Shown here: one piece after another, positions 1 to 9,944 of the stretch
How positions within the stretch are numbered: position 1 is the first letter of the stretch
Layout: each line of letters opens with the position of its first letter
Assembly (NCBI RefSeq): GCF_006980705.1
Contig: NZ_SBHO01000004.1
Coordinates: forward strand, 118,913-182,912
DNA: 64,000 nt
Direction of reading: 5' to 3'
DNA from: Tepidiphilus olei
Lineage (GTDB): Bacteria; Pseudomonadota; Gammaproteobacteria; Burkholderiales; Rhodocyclaceae
Position numbers and translations under genes: made by a program
Notes under the pieces: generated by a model
Database searches by the model: none
What the model was told of the DNA's origin: nothing
What the model saw: only the letters and a program-made list of their open reading frames with translations

Positions 1-1731
1 CTCGACGAAGACGACCGGCCAGTGGCCACCTACGGGTGGCAGGATCCGGTCCAGTCCCTGCCATCCGATGGAAGCAGCCTGCAATGGCAGGGACAACCAG
101 TCCGCGTTTGGTACCACGGCATTACCGTCGACGCGTCCGGCGCCTCGCCCCCCTTTGGTCGAATCGTGCTCGGCATCTCGCTCACTCCCCTGGAAACGGG
201 CCGCGAACGGCTCATCCTCAGCACCGCCTTGCTCCTGCTCTTCTCCCTCGCCCTGGGTGGCGTGCTGCTCGACGGCGTGGCACGGCGGCTCGCACGACGG
301 CTCGTCGCCCTGGCCGAATTGAGCCAAACGCTTGCCGCGGGCGATCTCTCCCGCCGCGCCGAGGTAAGCGGCAGCGACGAAGTGAGCGTGCTCGCGCAAA
401 GCCTCAACGCGCTCGCCGACGCCGTAGCCGCACGGATCGAAGAACTGCGCCGTCGCGTCGAATACGACGCGCTCACCGGCCTGCACAGCCACACCTACTT
501 CGACGAGGCGCTCGACAAGCTCCTACAACGCTACGAACCGGGGCGAATCTGGGTCTGCGCCATCGATCTCGATCATTTCGCCGCCGTCAATGACAGCTGC
601 GGCCACGAGGCGGGAGACCGTGTCCTGCGCGACGTCGCCCACCTCATGCAGGAAATCATCCCCCCTCGCGTCGAACATGCCGTGCTCGCCCACCACGACG
701 CCGACGAATTCGCCGCCTGCTGGGTGGGAACGAACGAAGACGAACCCAACGAGGCGCTCGCCCGTGAGATCGGAGCCAAGATCCTGGCGCACCCCATCAT
801 CGACAATGGCCTCAACCTGACGGTGGCCGCGAGCATCGGGCTCGTGCGTGCCGACCGGGTCCCTTCCACCGTCGCCGACCTGAAAATCGCCGCCGACATC
901 GCCCGCTACGTCGCCAGACAGCTCGGCGGCAACCGCGTCGTCAATTACCTTCCCACCCATCCGTGGGTGGAACGGCGCCGCCGTGAGATCGAATTGCTAC
1001 CGGTGATCATCAACGCCATCCGCACCGAAGCCTTCGAACCCTGGGCCCAACGCATCGTCCCCGTGGGCGAGGGTCGACTGCACGCCGAGATCCTCATGCG
1101 GCTGGTCACCGAGAAAGGGGAACGGCTCACACCGGGCGTATTCCTCTCCGCTGCCGAGCGCTTCCAGCTCATGCCGCGCATCGACCGCATCGTCGTGCGC
1201 AAAGTGATGGCAGACCTGGGGCAGAGGCTCGCCGAGAATCGCCCGTGGCCGGCCGACGTCGTCAGCCTCAACGTCTCGGGGCAGACGCTCTCGGACGAAG
1301 GCTGGATCGACTATCTCGAGTCCCTGATCCACGAACACGGCATTCCGCCCGAGCGCTTGGTCTTCGAGATGACCGAGAGCACCGTGATCGAACAGCCGGA
1401 AATTGCCGTGGCCTTCATCACGCGGGTGCGTGGCCTGGGTGCAGCGATCGCCCTCGACGATTTCGGCTCGGGCACGTCCTCTTTCGGCTATCTGCGCCGT
1501 TTCACCGCCGACTATATCAAGGCCGACGGCCAATTCGTGCGTCACGTGCACGAGCGCCACGAAGACCGGGTGATCGTGCAAACCATGGTGAGCCTGGCGC
1601 GACTCATGCGTATGGCCACCATCGCCGAGTTCGTGGAAAACGACGCCATCATCGCCACGCTGCGCGAACTGGGCGTGGATTACCTCCAGGGCTATGCGGT
1701 GCACAAGCCCCAGCCGCTCTCCGAACTCTGA
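1..1731 (+). CDS. HAMP-GGDEF-EAL cyclic-di-GMP protein (5' partial)
   Basis: The reading frame is open from base 1, so the true start lies outside the window. In order it shows the end of a periplasmic domain, one membrane segment (about 178-290), a HAMP linker, a GGDEF domain and an EAL domain. The GGDEF signature is degenerate: DADEFA stands where GGDEFA is expected, so cyclase activity is unlikely. The EAL half keeps the usual catalytic set: EILMR, LNVS, FEMTES, DDFGSG, KADG, AEFVE and QGY. I infer an inner-membrane c-di-GMP phosphodiesterase or receptor that senses a periplasmic signal. The overall plan resembles LapD-type receptors, but LapD has a defective EAL domain and this one does not. 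The gene converges on pdxH with only 17 bp between them. Family assignment is firm; the signal and target are unknown. Confidence 0.9.
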   Translation, partial: LDEDDRPVATYGWQDPVQSLPSDGSSLQWQGQPVRVWYHGITVDASGASPPFGRIVLGISLTPLETGRERLILSTALLLLFSLALGGVLLDGVARRLARRLVALAELSQTLAAGDLSRRAEVSGSDEVSVLAQSLNALADAVAARIEELRRRVEYDALTGLHSHTYFDEALDKLLQRYEPGRIWVCAIDLDHFAAVNDSCGHEAGDRVLRDVAHLMQEIIPPRVEHAVLAHHDADEFAACWVGTNEDEPNEALAREIGAKILAHPIIDNGLNLTVAASIGLVRADRVPSTVADLKIAADIARYVARQLGGNRVVNYLPTHPWVERRRREIELLPVIINAIRTEAFEPWAQRIVPVGEGRLHAEILMRLVTEKGERLTPGVFLSAAERFQLMPRIDRIVVRKVMADLGQRLAENRPWPADVVSLNVSGQTLSDEGWIDYLESLIHEHGIPPERLVFEMTESTVIEQPEIAVAFITRVRGLGAAIALDDFGSGTSSFGYLRRFTADYIKADGQFVRHVHERHEDRVIVQTMVSLARLMRMATIAEFVENDAIIATLRELGVDYLQGYAVHKPQPLSEL

Positions 1732-1748
1732 AGAGTGGCGTGCATGGC

Positions 1749-2393
1749 TTACGGTGCCAAACGCTGGCGTGTCCATCCGCCGGCGCCATCCGGACGGTAG
1801 GCGATGCGATCGTGCAGGCGCGAGGGCCTTCCCTGCCAGAACTCCCAACAATCCGGAATCAACCGAAAGCCGCCCCAATGCGGCGGGCGCGGCGGATTGA
1901 GGCCGAATTTGAGCCCGTAGCGGGCCACGCGCTCCACGATCTCGGTACGCGAGGCGATCGGCTGACTCTGCTCGCTCGCCCAGGCGCCGAGGCGAGCCGC
2001 CAGAGGGCGCTGGGCGAAGTAGGCATCCGACTCTTCGGGCGAGACCTTCTCGACCCGACCCTCGATGCGTACCACCCGCTCCAGATCGGGCCAGAAGAAC
2101 TGCAACGCGGCAAACGGATGCCGCTCCAGTTCCCGCCCCTTGCGGCTGAGATAATTCGTATACCACACGAGACCGCGCTCGTCGGCCTCCTTGAGGAGCA
2201 CGGGGCGCGTCGACGGGCGGCAGCGCTCATCCACCGTGGCCACGGTCATGGCGTTCGGCTCCGGCACGCCGGCGGCGATCGCCTCATCGAGCCAGGCGCG
2301 GAACTGCATCAAGGGATCCGGATGGATGCGATCCTCGTCGAGCGTGTCACGGTCGTGTTCGCGGCGCACGTGGCGCAAATCGATGCGCGTCAT
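1749..2393 (-). CDS. pdxH: Pyridoxamine 5'-phosphate oxidase
   Basis: FMN-dependent cytosolic oxidase that converts pyridoxamine or pyridoxine 5'-phosphate to pyridoxal 5'-phosphate, the last step of vitamin B6 salvage and synthesis. The 214 residues match the usual family length. The family signature is clear near the C-terminus (residues 183-196, [14 protein letters not shown]), and the RPVLLK segment (63-68) belongs to the FMN/substrate region. It starts 9 bp after the comM stop on the same strand, so it is probably the last gene of a tyrS-comM-pdxH operon. PLP made here would serve BioF, BioA and GlgP encoded elsewhere in the window. Confidence 0.97.
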   Translation of the reverse strand: MTRIDLRHVRREHDRDTLDEDRIHPDPLMQFRAWLDEAIAAGVPEPNAMTVATVDERCRPSTRPVLLKEADERGLVWYTNYLSRKGRELERHPFAALQFFWPDLERVVRIEGRVEKVSPEESDAYFAQRPLAARLGAWASEQSQPIASRTEIVERVARYGLKFGLNPPRPPHWGGFRLIPDCWEFWQGRPSRLHDRIAYRPDGAGGWTRQRLAP

Positions 2394-2402
2394 GTTTTTC
2401 CC

Positions 2403-3899
2403 CTAGAACGGCAACCGGCGCAGCTGCACGGCCTCGGCCACGTGCGCCGGCTCGATCGTCTCATGGCCCGCCAGATCGGCGATGGTGCGCGCAAGCCGCA
2501 GGATGCGGTGGTAGGCCCGCGCCGAGAGATCGAGCCGCGTGATCGCGCGCCCGAGCAAAGCCAGCGCCGGCTCGCTCGCCCTGCCGTGCGTCTCCAGTTC
2601 GCTGCCGGAGAGACGCGCATTCTCCTTGCCCTGGCGCGCCAGTTGCCGCTCGCGCGCCGCGAGCACCCGCATCCGTACTTTCGCCGACGGTTCCCCCGCC
2701 GCGGCGGCGGCGAGCGTCTCCGGCGGCAGGCGCGGCACCTCCACCCACAGGTCGATGCGATCGAGCAAGGGCCCGGAGAGCTTTGCGTGGTAGCGCTCGA
2801 TCTGCGCCGGCGTGCAGCGGCAACGCCCGGACGGATCGCCCAGGTAGCCGCAGGGGCAAGGATTCATCGCCGCCACCAGCTGGAAACGGGCGGGGTATTC
2901 CACCCGCTCTTTCACCCGCGCCACCGCCACCCGCCCCGTTTCGAGCGGCTCACGCAACGCCTCCAGCACCCGGCGCTCGAATTCGGGCAATTCGTCGAGA
3001 AAGAGCACGCCGCCGTGCGCGAGCGAGATTTCACCGGGTCGCACCGCCCCGCCGCTGCCCACCCCTCCGACGATGGCCGCGGGCGAGGCACCGTGGTGCG
3101 GCGCACGAAAAGGACGCACGCGCCACAGGTGCGGCGTGAAACGCCCGTCGCTCGACCACACCGCCGCGGTCTCGATCGCCTCTTCTTCGTTCATCGGCGG
3201 CAAAATCCCCGGCAGACGCTGTGCCAGCATCGACTTGCCGGTGCCCGGCGGTCCGTAGAGGAGCAGGGAATGACCGCCCGCCGCGGCGATCTCCAGCGCC
3301 CGTCGCGCCCCGGCCTGACCCTTGACCTCGGCGAGGTCCGGCCACGCGGAGCCTGCCACCTCTGCCATCGGCTCGGGCGGCGCCGGCAGGCGTCCCTCGC
3401 GCAGCCAGGCGACGAGCTCGGCGAGCGACGCCACCGCCACCGTCTCCGCCCCGACGCGCAGCGCCTCATGGGCGTTCGCGCGCGGCACCACTACGCGCCG
3501 ACCCTCGCGCCGCGCCGCCAAGGCCGCGGCAAGCACGCCGCGCACCGGCCGCACGCTCGCGTCCAACCCCAGCTCGCCGTGGAATTCGTGATCGGCGAGC
3601 GCCGTGGGCGGCACCTGACCGCTCGCCGCGAGCAAGCCCACCGCGATGGGCAGATCGAACCGCCCGCCGCTCTTGGGCAGATCGGCCGGGGCGAGATTGA
3701 CCGTGATGCGCCGCGGCGGAAACTCCAGCCCGGCGGTGAGGATCGCCGCGCGCACGCGCTCGCGCGCCTCGCGCACCTCGGCATCGGGCAAACCCACGAG
3801 GTTGAACGCGGGCAAGCCGTTGGCCAGATGCACCTCCACCGCCACCCGCGCCGTCTCGACGCCGGTGGCCGCGCGCGTGAGCACCGTGGCGAGGTTCAT
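2403..3899 (-). CDS. comM: ComM/YifB-family Mg-chelatase-like AAA+ ATPase
   Basis: 498-residue protein with the family plan: an N-terminal Lon-like fold segment ([20 protein letters not shown], residues 33-52), a P-loop GPPGTGKS at 216-223, a Walker B-like LFLDELPEF, a cysteine cluster CPCGY...CRC, and a C-terminal Mg-chelatase helical domain. ComM is known in naturally transformable bacteria as a hexameric helicase that promotes branch migration of incoming single-stranded DNA during chromosomal integration. The start overlaps the tyrS stop by 4 bp (ATGA), which points to translational coupling. Presence of dprA later in the window fits a transformable host, although ComM homologues are also widespread in species not known to be competent. 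Confidence 0.95.
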   Translation of the reverse strand: MNLATVLTRAATGVETARVAVEVHLANGLPAFNLVGLPDAEVREARERVRAAILTAGLEFPPRRITVNLAPADLPKSGGRFDLPIAVGLLAASGQVPPTALADHEFHGELGLDASVRPVRGVLAAALAARREGRRVVVPRANAHEALRVGAETVAVASLAELVAWLREGRLPAPPEPMAEVAGSAWPDLAEVKGQAGARRALEIAAAGGHSLLLYGPPGTGKSMLAQRLPGILPPMNEEEAIETAAVWSSDGRFTPHLWRVRPFRAPHHGASPAAIVGGVGSGGAVRPGEISLAHGGVLFLDELPEFERRVLEALREPLETGRVAVARVKERVEYPARFQLVAAMNPCPCGYLGDPSGRCRCTPAQIERYHAKLSGPLLDRIDLWVEVPRLPPETLAAAAAGEPSAKVRMRVLAARERQLARQGKENARLSGSELETHGRASEPALALLGRAITRLDLSARAYHRILRLARTIADLAGHETIEPAHVAEAVQLRRLPF

Positions 3900-5158
3900 C
3901 CCCAGACGATCAGACAGTGGTTTTTCTTGCCGCGCTGCAGCACCGTGTAGCGGCCGAAGCGCCGGTCGGAGTCGCCGATCACCGCGTCCAGCGCCGTGAC
4001 TTTCACGCCATTGACCGCCACCGCGCCGCTACTGAGGAACGTGCGCGCCTCGCTCTTCGACTTCGCCAACCCCGCGGCCACGAGCGCATCCACCAGGCCG
4101 CTCTGCTCGCGCGACAAGGCCGCCGTGGGCATGCCATCGAGCGCGAGCTGGGCGTAATCTTCTTCCGTGAGCGCCTCGAGCGAGCCGGAGAAGAGCGCCG
4201 CGCTGATGCGCTCGGCCGCGCGCAGGGCCTCGCTGCCATGCACCAGCCGGGTCACTTCCTCGGCGAGTACCCGCTGCGCCTGCGGCTTGTCGCGCCGCCG
4301 ATCTTCCTCTTCGATCGCCGCGATCGCCTCGACCGACAGGAAGGTGAAGTAGCGCAGGAATTTGTAGACGTCGGCGTCGGCCGTGTTGAGCCAGAACTGA
4401 TAGAACTTGTAGGGCGAAGTCTTGCGCGGGTCGAGCCACACCGCGCCGGATTCGGTCTTGCCGAACTTCGTACCGTCGGCCTTGGTCACCAGCGGCAGCG
4501 TCAGCCCATAGACTTCGGCGCGGCACAAGCGCCGCACCAGGTCGATACCGGCGGTGATGTTGCCCCACTGATCCGAACCGCCGATCTGCAACAGGCAACC
4601 ATGGTGGCGGTAGAGCTCGACGAAATCGTAGGCCTGCAAGAGGCTATAGGCAAACTCGGTGAAGGAAATCCCCACCTCGTCGCGCGCCAAGCGCTGCTGC
4701 ACCGCCTCTTTCTTGATCATGGCATTGACCGAGAAGTGCTTGCCGACCTCGCGCAGGAAGTCGAGCACGTTCATCTGGCCGAACCAGTCGTAGTTGTTCG
4801 CCAGGATCGCGGGATTGCCGCCCTCGAAGGAGAGGAAGGGTTCGAGCTGGCGCTGGATGCGCTCGCTCCACTGCGCCACCACGTCGAGCGAATTGAGTTT
4901 GCGCTCGTTGGCCTTGAAGCTCGGGTCGCCGATCATGCCGGTCGCCCCGCCCACCAGCGCGATGGGCCGGTGACCTGCCTGCTGGAAGCGGCGAAGCACC
5001 AGCACCGGCACGAGGTGCCCCAGATGCAGGCTGTCGGCGGTGGGGTCGAAACCGCAGTAGAGCGTGATTCGGCCTTCCTGCAGGCGCTGCTGCAGCGCCG
5101 TGAAATCGGTCGTCTGCGCGATCAGTCCGCGCGCGCGCAAATCCTCCAATACGTCCAT
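3896..5158 (-). CDS. tyrS: Tyrosyl-tRNA synthetase
   Basis: Class I aminoacyl-tRNA synthetase that charges tRNA-Tyr. The 420 residues carry the HIGH-type signature as HLGH (45-48) and a KMSKS-type loop as KFGKT, in the context [17 protein letters not shown]. The C-terminal 60 residues form an S4-like RNA-binding domain ([20 protein letters not shown]). KFGKT rather than KMSKS is typical of the bacterial TyrS subgroup related to E. coli TyrS. It is the first gene of the tyrS-comM-pdxH run, and the stop overlaps the comM start. Confidence 0.97.
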   Translation of the reverse strand: MDVLEDLRARGLIAQTTDFTALQQRLQEGRITLYCGFDPTADSLHLGHLVPVLVLRRFQQAGHRPIALVGGATGMIGDPSFKANERKLNSLDVVAQWSERIQRQLEPFLSFEGGNPAILANNYDWFGQMNVLDFLREVGKHFSVNAMIKKEAVQQRLARDEVGISFTEFAYSLLQAYDFVELYRHHGCLLQIGGSDQWGNITAGIDLVRRLCRAEVYGLTLPLVTKADGTKFGKTESGAVWLDPRKTSPYKFYQFWLNTADADVYKFLRYFTFLSVEAIAAIEEEDRRRDKPQAQRVLAEEVTRLVHGSEALRAAERISAALFSGSLEALTEEDYAQLALDGMPTAALSREQSGLVDALVAAGLAKSKSEARTFLSSGAVAVNGVKVTALDAVIGDSDRRFGRYTVLQRGKKNHCLIVWG

Positions 5159-5244
5159 CGATTCGGATCCTCGTCGCCGGCAGGACGATGCGCCCCGCCC
5201 CGTTCATGGGAAAGATTGGATTTTCCCACGAAAGCGGGCCCTCG

Positions 5245-5883
5245 TCAGCCGCGGCGCAGCCGGGCGATCAGCCGGTCGACTTCCTCGAGCGCCGCCTCGT
5301 GGCTGCCGGTGAGCGAGGCGGACGTGAGATAGCGCCCACCCACCGCCAGGGTCGGCACCCCGTCGATCTTGTAGGCACGGGCCCGCGCATCGGCTTCTTT
5401 CACGCGCGTCTCCACGCCGAAAGAAGTCCAGGCCTCGTAGACCGCCTTGCCGTCGCCGCCGTTTTCCTGCACCCAGGCCCGCGCGCCGTCGCGGTCATAG
5501 ACGAGACGCCGCTCGTCCTGCACCGCGGCGAAGATTTTCGAGTGCAGCGCCTCGAGCTGACCGGTCGCATCAAGCGAAAAGTACAGTCGCGCCAGCCCCG
5601 CGAGTGCTCCTTGCCCCCAGATCACGGGAGAGCGATGAAACGCCACGTCCTCGCTCAAGGTTTTCTTCCACCGTTCCACCAGCGGATCGAGATCGCGGCA
5701 ATGCGGACAGCCATAGTGGAAGAACTCGATCACCTCGATCTTGCCGGCCAGGGTGGGCTGCGCCGGAGAAAGTTCCAAATGGGTCCTGCCCTGCCGTGCC
5801 TGCACGCTGCCAGCCCCGGCCAAAGCGAACGCGCCCAGAGCCTGGAGAAACCGTCTGCGGTCGATACCCCCGTTTTTCATCAT
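5245..5883 (-). CDS. dsbA: DsbA-type thiol:disulfide interchange protein
   Basis: Periplasmic thioredoxin-fold oxidant that introduces disulfide bonds into exported proteins. The active site is CPHC at residues 59-62, identical to E. coli DsbA, inside the context EFFHYGCPHC. A cis-proline loop (DGVPTLAVGG) lies near the C-terminus. The 212 residues fit the family. The export signal is unusual: DRRRFLQALGAFALAGAG at the N-terminus has a twin-arginine character rather than a plain Sec signal. It lies 12 bp beyond the SPOR gene and probably shares a transcript with argS and that gene. Confidence 0.95.
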   Translation of the reverse strand: MMKNGGIDRRRFLQALGAFALAGAGSVQARQGRTHLELSPAQPTLAGKIEVIEFFHYGCPHCRDLDPLVERWKKTLSEDVAFHRSPVIWGQGALAGLARLYFSLDATGQLEALHSKIFAAVQDERRLVYDRDGARAWVQENGGDGKAVYEAWTSFGVETRVKEADARARAYKIDGVPTLAVGGRYLTSASLTGSHEAALEEVDRLIARLRRG

Positions 5884-5895
5884 TCTCGTCGCTCC

Positions 5896-6480
5896 TCATC
5901 TAACCAGCGTCGGGGAATAGCCCGCCGCCTGTAAGCGAGCACGCGCCACCTGCGCTTCGTCCTGACTGCGGTAGGGGCCGGCGCGGACCCGATAGAGCGT
6001 ACGACCATCGGGCATTCGCACCGGTTCCACCGTGGAAGTGATCCCCGCCAACGCCAGCTCGGCGCGAACCCGGCTCGCCTCCCGCTCGTTGGCAAAAGCA
6101 CCCACTTGCCAAAAAAGCCGCTCCTGCGTCTGTGCCGGCGGGGGCTCGGGCGCAATCGCCGCCACCCGAGGCGGCTCGGGCACTATGGTTGCCGGCTCTT
6201 TCGTCGTGCCGTTCGCTTCTCCGGTCAACGTCTTGTAGAAATCGAACTTCATATCGGACACCGCCCCACTGGAAGCAGAAGCGGCTTGCCCCGTGTCCCT
6301 GGTGGGCGCAGTCGTGAAAGGCGGCGTACGCGTAAACCACCAGGCAAAAGCCGCGGCGATCAGCGCCCCGATGGCCAGCCCGACCAACAAACCCAACGCC
6401 GTACCGCCGCCCGCGCCCAAGCGCCCTCCACTTCCAGCCCGCTGCGCTCGACGGCGACGGCAAACCCCCGGCTCGATCAT
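5896..6480 (-). CDS. SPOR-domain membrane protein
   Basis: 194-residue bitopic protein. Residues about 1-25 are basic and glycine-rich, a membrane helix follows (ALGLLVGLAIGALIAAAFAW), then a low-complexity linker, and a SPOR domain fills the last 75 residues (LFWQVGAFANEREASRVRAEL...YRVRAGPY). SPOR domains bind denuded septal peptidoglycan, so a role in cell division or wall remodelling is likely, as for FtsN-like proteins. The placement between argS and dsbA with very short gaps is a known arrangement in betaproteobacteria. The specific paralogue cannot be named from sequence alone. Confidence 0.9.
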   Translation of the reverse strand: MIEPGVCRRRRAQRAGSGGRLGAGGGTALGLLVGLAIGALIAAAFAWWFTRTPPFTTAPTRDTGQAASASSGAVSDMKFDFYKTLTGEANGTTKEPATIVPEPPRVAAIAPEPPPAQTQERLFWQVGAFANEREASRVRAELALAGITSTVEPVRMPDGRTLYRVRAGPYRSQDEAQVARARLQAAGYSPTLVR

Positions 6481-6490
6481 GGCCCCCTCC

Positions 6491-8281
6491 TCACATCGAC
6501 TCCGGCGCCGAGACCCCGAGCAGCCCCAAACCCGTGGCGAGCACCGTTTTCACCGCCGCCGCGAGCGCCAGCCGCGCCAGGCGCAATGGCTCTTCTTCCA
6601 CCAGGATACGCTCGGCGTTGTACCAGGCGTGGAAGTCCGATGCCAGATCCTTCAGATAGAACGCGATGTGGTGCGGCGCGCGCTCACTGGCCGCCGTCTG
6701 CACCACCTCGGGAAATGCCTGCAGGCGCACGCACAGATCGAGCGCCGCATCGCTCGTGAGCAAGGACGCGTCCGCTTCGCGCAAATCTTCGATCGTCCCG
6801 CCCCACTCGCGCAACACCGAGCAGATGCGCGCGTGCGCATACTGCACGTAATAGACGGGGTTCTCGTTCGACTGTTTCTTGGCCAGATCGAGGTCGAAAT
6901 CCAGGTGCTGGTCGCATTTGCGCAGCACGTAGAAGAAACGGCAGGCGTCGTTGCCCACCTCGGCGCGCAACTGGCGCAGCGTGACGAACTCGCCTGCGCG
7001 CGTCGACATCGACACCTTCTCGCCATTGCGATAGAGCACGGCGAACTGCACCAGCGCCACCTCGAACTTCTCCGGATCGAGCCCGAGCGCCTGGATCGCC
7101 GCGCGCACGCGCGGGATATAGCCGTGGTGATCCGCCCCCCAGATGTCGATCATCAAATCGTAGCCACGTTCGTACTTGTTCCAATGGTACGCGATGTCGG
7201 AGGCGAAGTAGGTGTAACTACCGTTTTCACGGCGCACCACGCGATCCTTGTCGTCGCCGAATTCCGTGGAACGAAACCACCAGGCGCCGTCCTGCTCATA
7301 GAGGTAGCCGCGTTTTTTCAGCGTCTCCACCGCCCGCTCGACCATTCCCGTATCGTAGAGGCTCTTCTCCGAGAACCACCGGTCGAAACGCACGCCGAAC
7401 TCGGCCAGGTCATCGCGGCAATCGCCCAGCTGCTCGGCGAGCGCGAACTCGTGGATCCAGGCGTAGTCCTCGCCCAGCAGGCGCTTGGCGTTGGCGATGA
7501 GCCGATCGAGATGGCGCTCGCGTTGCTCCGCGGCCTGCGGGTCGGTACGCTCGGGATCGGGTTCGCCCGGCGTCCCCTCGAGCACGTCCTCGACGCGCAC
7601 CCGGGCAAAACGATCCCCATGGCGTTCGGCGATCGTCGCCGCCATGTCGATGACGTAGCGCCCCTGATAGGCATTGCTCGGGAAAGGCACCGCGACGCCG
7701 AAACGCTCGAGATAACGCAACCAGGTGGAGAGCGCCAGGATGTCCATCTGGCGACCCGCGTCGTTCACGTAATACTCGCGCTCCACCGTGTGGCCGGCAA
7801 AGGCGAGCACGTCGGAGAGCGCCGCCCCATAGGCCGCACCACGTCCGTGGCCGACGTGCAGCGGCCCGGTGGGGTTGGCCGAGACGAACTCCACCAGGAT
7901 GCGCCGCCCCGTGGGTTCGCCTGCACCGTAACGCGCCCCGCGCGAGAGCACGTGCGGCACCACCGCATTCTTCGCCAGCGGCGCGAGCGTGAAATTGATG
8001 AACCCCGGCCCGGCCACCTCCACCTTGGCCACCCAGGGATGAGGCGTGATCTCGCGAACGATCTCCTGGGCGAGCTCGCGCGGATTGCGCTTGATCTGGC
8101 GGGCGAATTGCAAGGCGACGTTGCTTGCCCAGTCGCCATGGCTCGCCACTTTCGGACGCTCGAGCGTGAGCGGCAGATGGGCGTACTGCGGCAACACCGC
8201 CATCAGCGCCTGGCGCAGCAGCGCGGCCAGCAGCACTTTGGGATCGGATACAGGCAAGGCGGAGGGATCTTGGCTCATCAT
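6491..8281 (-). CDS. argS: Arginyl-tRNA synthetase
   Basis: Class I synthetase that charges tRNA-Arg. Its 596 residues include the N-terminal Arg-S add-on domain, the HIGH-type signature HVGH at 142-145 (PTGPLHVGHGRG), and a KMSKS-type loop seen as EKVSMSTRAGEF. The DALR anticodon-binding domain closes the protein. It is the first gene of the argS-SPOR-dsbA set and is divergent from ubiB across 78 bp. A TATAAT hexamer on the minus strand at 8310-8315 is a fitting -10 element for this gene, although no good -35 is visible. Confidence 0.97.
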   Translation of the reverse strand: MMSQDPSALPVSDPKVLLAALLRQALMAVLPQYAHLPLTLERPKVASHGDWASNVALQFARQIKRNPRELAQEIVREITPHPWVAKVEVAGPGFINFTLAPLAKNAVVPHVLSRGARYGAGEPTGRRILVEFVSANPTGPLHVGHGRGAAYGAALSDVLAFAGHTVEREYYVNDAGRQMDILALSTWLRYLERFGVAVPFPSNAYQGRYVIDMAATIAERHGDRFARVRVEDVLEGTPGEPDPERTDPQAAEQRERHLDRLIANAKRLLGEDYAWIHEFALAEQLGDCRDDLAEFGVRFDRWFSEKSLYDTGMVERAVETLKKRGYLYEQDGAWWFRSTEFGDDKDRVVRRENGSYTYFASDIAYHWNKYERGYDLMIDIWGADHHGYIPRVRAAIQALGLDPEKFEVALVQFAVLYRNGEKVSMSTRAGEFVTLRQLRAEVGNDACRFFYVLRKCDQHLDFDLDLAKKQSNENPVYYVQYAHARICSVLREWGGTIEDLREADASLLTSDAALDLCVRLQAFPEVVQTAASERAPHHIAFYLKDLASDFHAWYNAERILVEEEPLRLARLALAAAVKTVLATGLGLLGVSAPESM

Positions 8282-8359
8282 GACTCGGTTCTGCGATCGT
8301 CAAACTGCAATTATAGCCCTCCCCTCTGCCCGAAACGTGCCGATTTGCGCTAATCTTGG

Positions 8360-9916
8360 ATGTTGGCCAACCCGTGGAACGTCGCCGCCGTGCGCCTGCT
8401 GCGCCTGACTCGCATCTTCTGGATCGTCTATGCCTACGCGCTCGACGAGATCGTTGCCCAAGCCGACACCTCGGGGCGTTTGACGCGCTGGTGGCGCCGG
8501 CTCTTCTTCTGGCGGCGCAGCGCCGTGCCCCGCGGCGTGCGTCTGCGCCGGGCGCTCGAATCGCTCGGGCCGATCTTCGTCAAGTTCGGCCAGATGCTCT
8601 CCACCCGCCGCGACCTCATCCCGCCCGACATCGCCGACGAGCTCGCGCTCTTGCAGGATCGCGTCCCCCCCTTCCCGAGCGAAGAAGCCCGCGCGCTGCT
8701 GGAAGCGCACTACGGCAAGCCGCTGGAGGCCGTGTTCGCCCGCTTCGAGCGCGACCCCGTGGCCTCGGCCTCGGTGGCGCAGGTGCACTTCGCCGAACTC
8801 TTCGACGGCACGCAGGTGGCCGTCAAGATCCTGCGCCCGGGCATCGCCCCGGTGATCGAGCACGACCTCGCGCTCATGGACACCGCCGCGCGGCTCCTCG
8901 AAGCGCTGTGGCCCGAGAGCCGGCGGCTCAAACCGCGCGAAGTGGTGGCGGAATTCGCCAAATCCCTGCACGACGAGCTCGACCTCATCCGCGAGGCAGC
9001 CAACTGCTCGCAGCTGCGGCGCAACTTCGCCGGCAGCCACATGCTGCTCGTGCCCGAAGTCTATTGGGACTACTGCGGGCGCGAGGTGATGGTGATGCAG
9101 CGCATGTATGGCACCCCCATCTCCCAGATCGAGACGCTGCGCGCCAAGGGGATCGACCTCAAACGCCTCTCGGCCATGGGCGTGGAGATCTTCTTCACCC
9201 AAGTCTTCCGCGACGGCTTCTTCCACGCCGACATGCACCCCGGCAACATCCTGGTGGCCGACGACGGACGCTACATCGCGCTCGATTTCGGCATCGTCGG
9301 CACGCTCGCCGACGAAGACAAGAACTACCTTGCGCAGAACTTCCTCGCCTTCTTCAAGCGCGACTACCGGCGCGTGGCCATCGCCCACCTCGAAGCCGGC
9401 TGGGTGCCGCCGCACGTGCGCGTCGACGAATTCGAGGGCGCGATCCGCGCCGTGTGCGAACCCATCTTCGACCGCCCGCTCAAGGACATCTCCTTCGGCA
9501 AGACCTTGCTGCGGCTCTTCCAGACCGCCCGCCGTTTCGAAATGGAAGTGCAGCCCCAGCTCGTGCTGCTGCAAAAAACGCTGCTGAACATCGAAGGTCT
9601 GGGCCGCCAGCTCGACCCCGAGCTCGACCTGTGGCAAACGGCCAAACCCTTCCTCGAGCGCTGGATGAGCGAGCAGGTCGGCTGGCGGGCGCTACGCCGC
9701 CAGCTCGAAGAAGAAGCCCCCCAATGGGCGAAGATCCTGCCGCAGCTGCCGCGCCTCGTCCACCGCGACCTCAGCGAGCGCCTGGCCGAGCGCGAACGGG
9801 AAAAACTGCGCGAGCGCCGCGCCGAACGCGAAGCGGCCAGCCGCCGCCGCGAGCGGCTCGTGTGGATGCTGCTCTGGGTGGCAGCGTTTGCCGCGGGGTG
9901 GTGGTGGGGGCGGTGA
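8360..9916 (+). CDS. ubiB: UbiB-family atypical kinase (ubiquinone biosynthesis)
   Basis: 518-residue ABC1/ADCK/UbiB-family protein required for ubiquinone biosynthesis; in E. coli it acts as an ATPase that supports the Ubi complex at the membrane. The KxGQ motif diagnostic of the family is at residues 75-78 ([16 protein letters not shown]). The alanine-rich ATP loop (SASVAQV) and the kinase-like segment with HADMHPGN and DFG follow. The C-terminus ends in a hydrophobic helix ([16 protein letters not shown]). I chose the ATG at 8360 because [19 protein letters not shown] matches the family N-terminus. It is divergent from argS and followed after 28 bp by an HTH gene. Confidence 0.95.
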   Translation: MLANPWNVAAVRLLRLTRIFWIVYAYALDEIVAQADTSGRLTRWWRRLFFWRRSAVPRGVRLRRALESLGPIFVKFGQMLSTRRDLIPPDIADELALLQDRVPPFPSEEARALLEAHYGKPLEAVFARFERDPVASASVAQVHFAELFDGTQVAVKILRPGIAPVIEHDLALMDTAARLLEALWPESRRLKPREVVAEFAKSLHDELDLIREAANCSQLRRNFAGSHMLLVPEVYWDYCGREVMVMQRMYGTPISQIETLRAKGIDLKRLSAMGVEIFFTQVFRDGFFHADMHPGNILVADDGRYIALDFGIVGTLADEDKNYLAQNFLAFFKRDYRRVAIAHLEAGWVPPHVRVDEFEGAIRAVCEPIFDRPLKDISFGKTLLRLFQTARRFEMEVQPQLVLLQKTLLNIEGLGRQLDPELDLWQTAKPFLERWMSEQVGWRALRRQLEEEAPQWAKILPQLPRLVHRDLSERLAEREREKLRERRAEREAASRRRERLVWMLLWVAAFAAGWWWGR

Positions 9917-9944
9917 GGTCGTTGTTCACCCTGAGCCAGAAGAC

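Noticed and set aside
1245..3950. A 901-codon plus-strand ORF
   Set aside because: It is antisense to pdxH and comM, both unmistakable. High GC keeps the opposite strand open. The same applies to long antisense ORFs over argS, bioD-bioF, the glg genes and topB.
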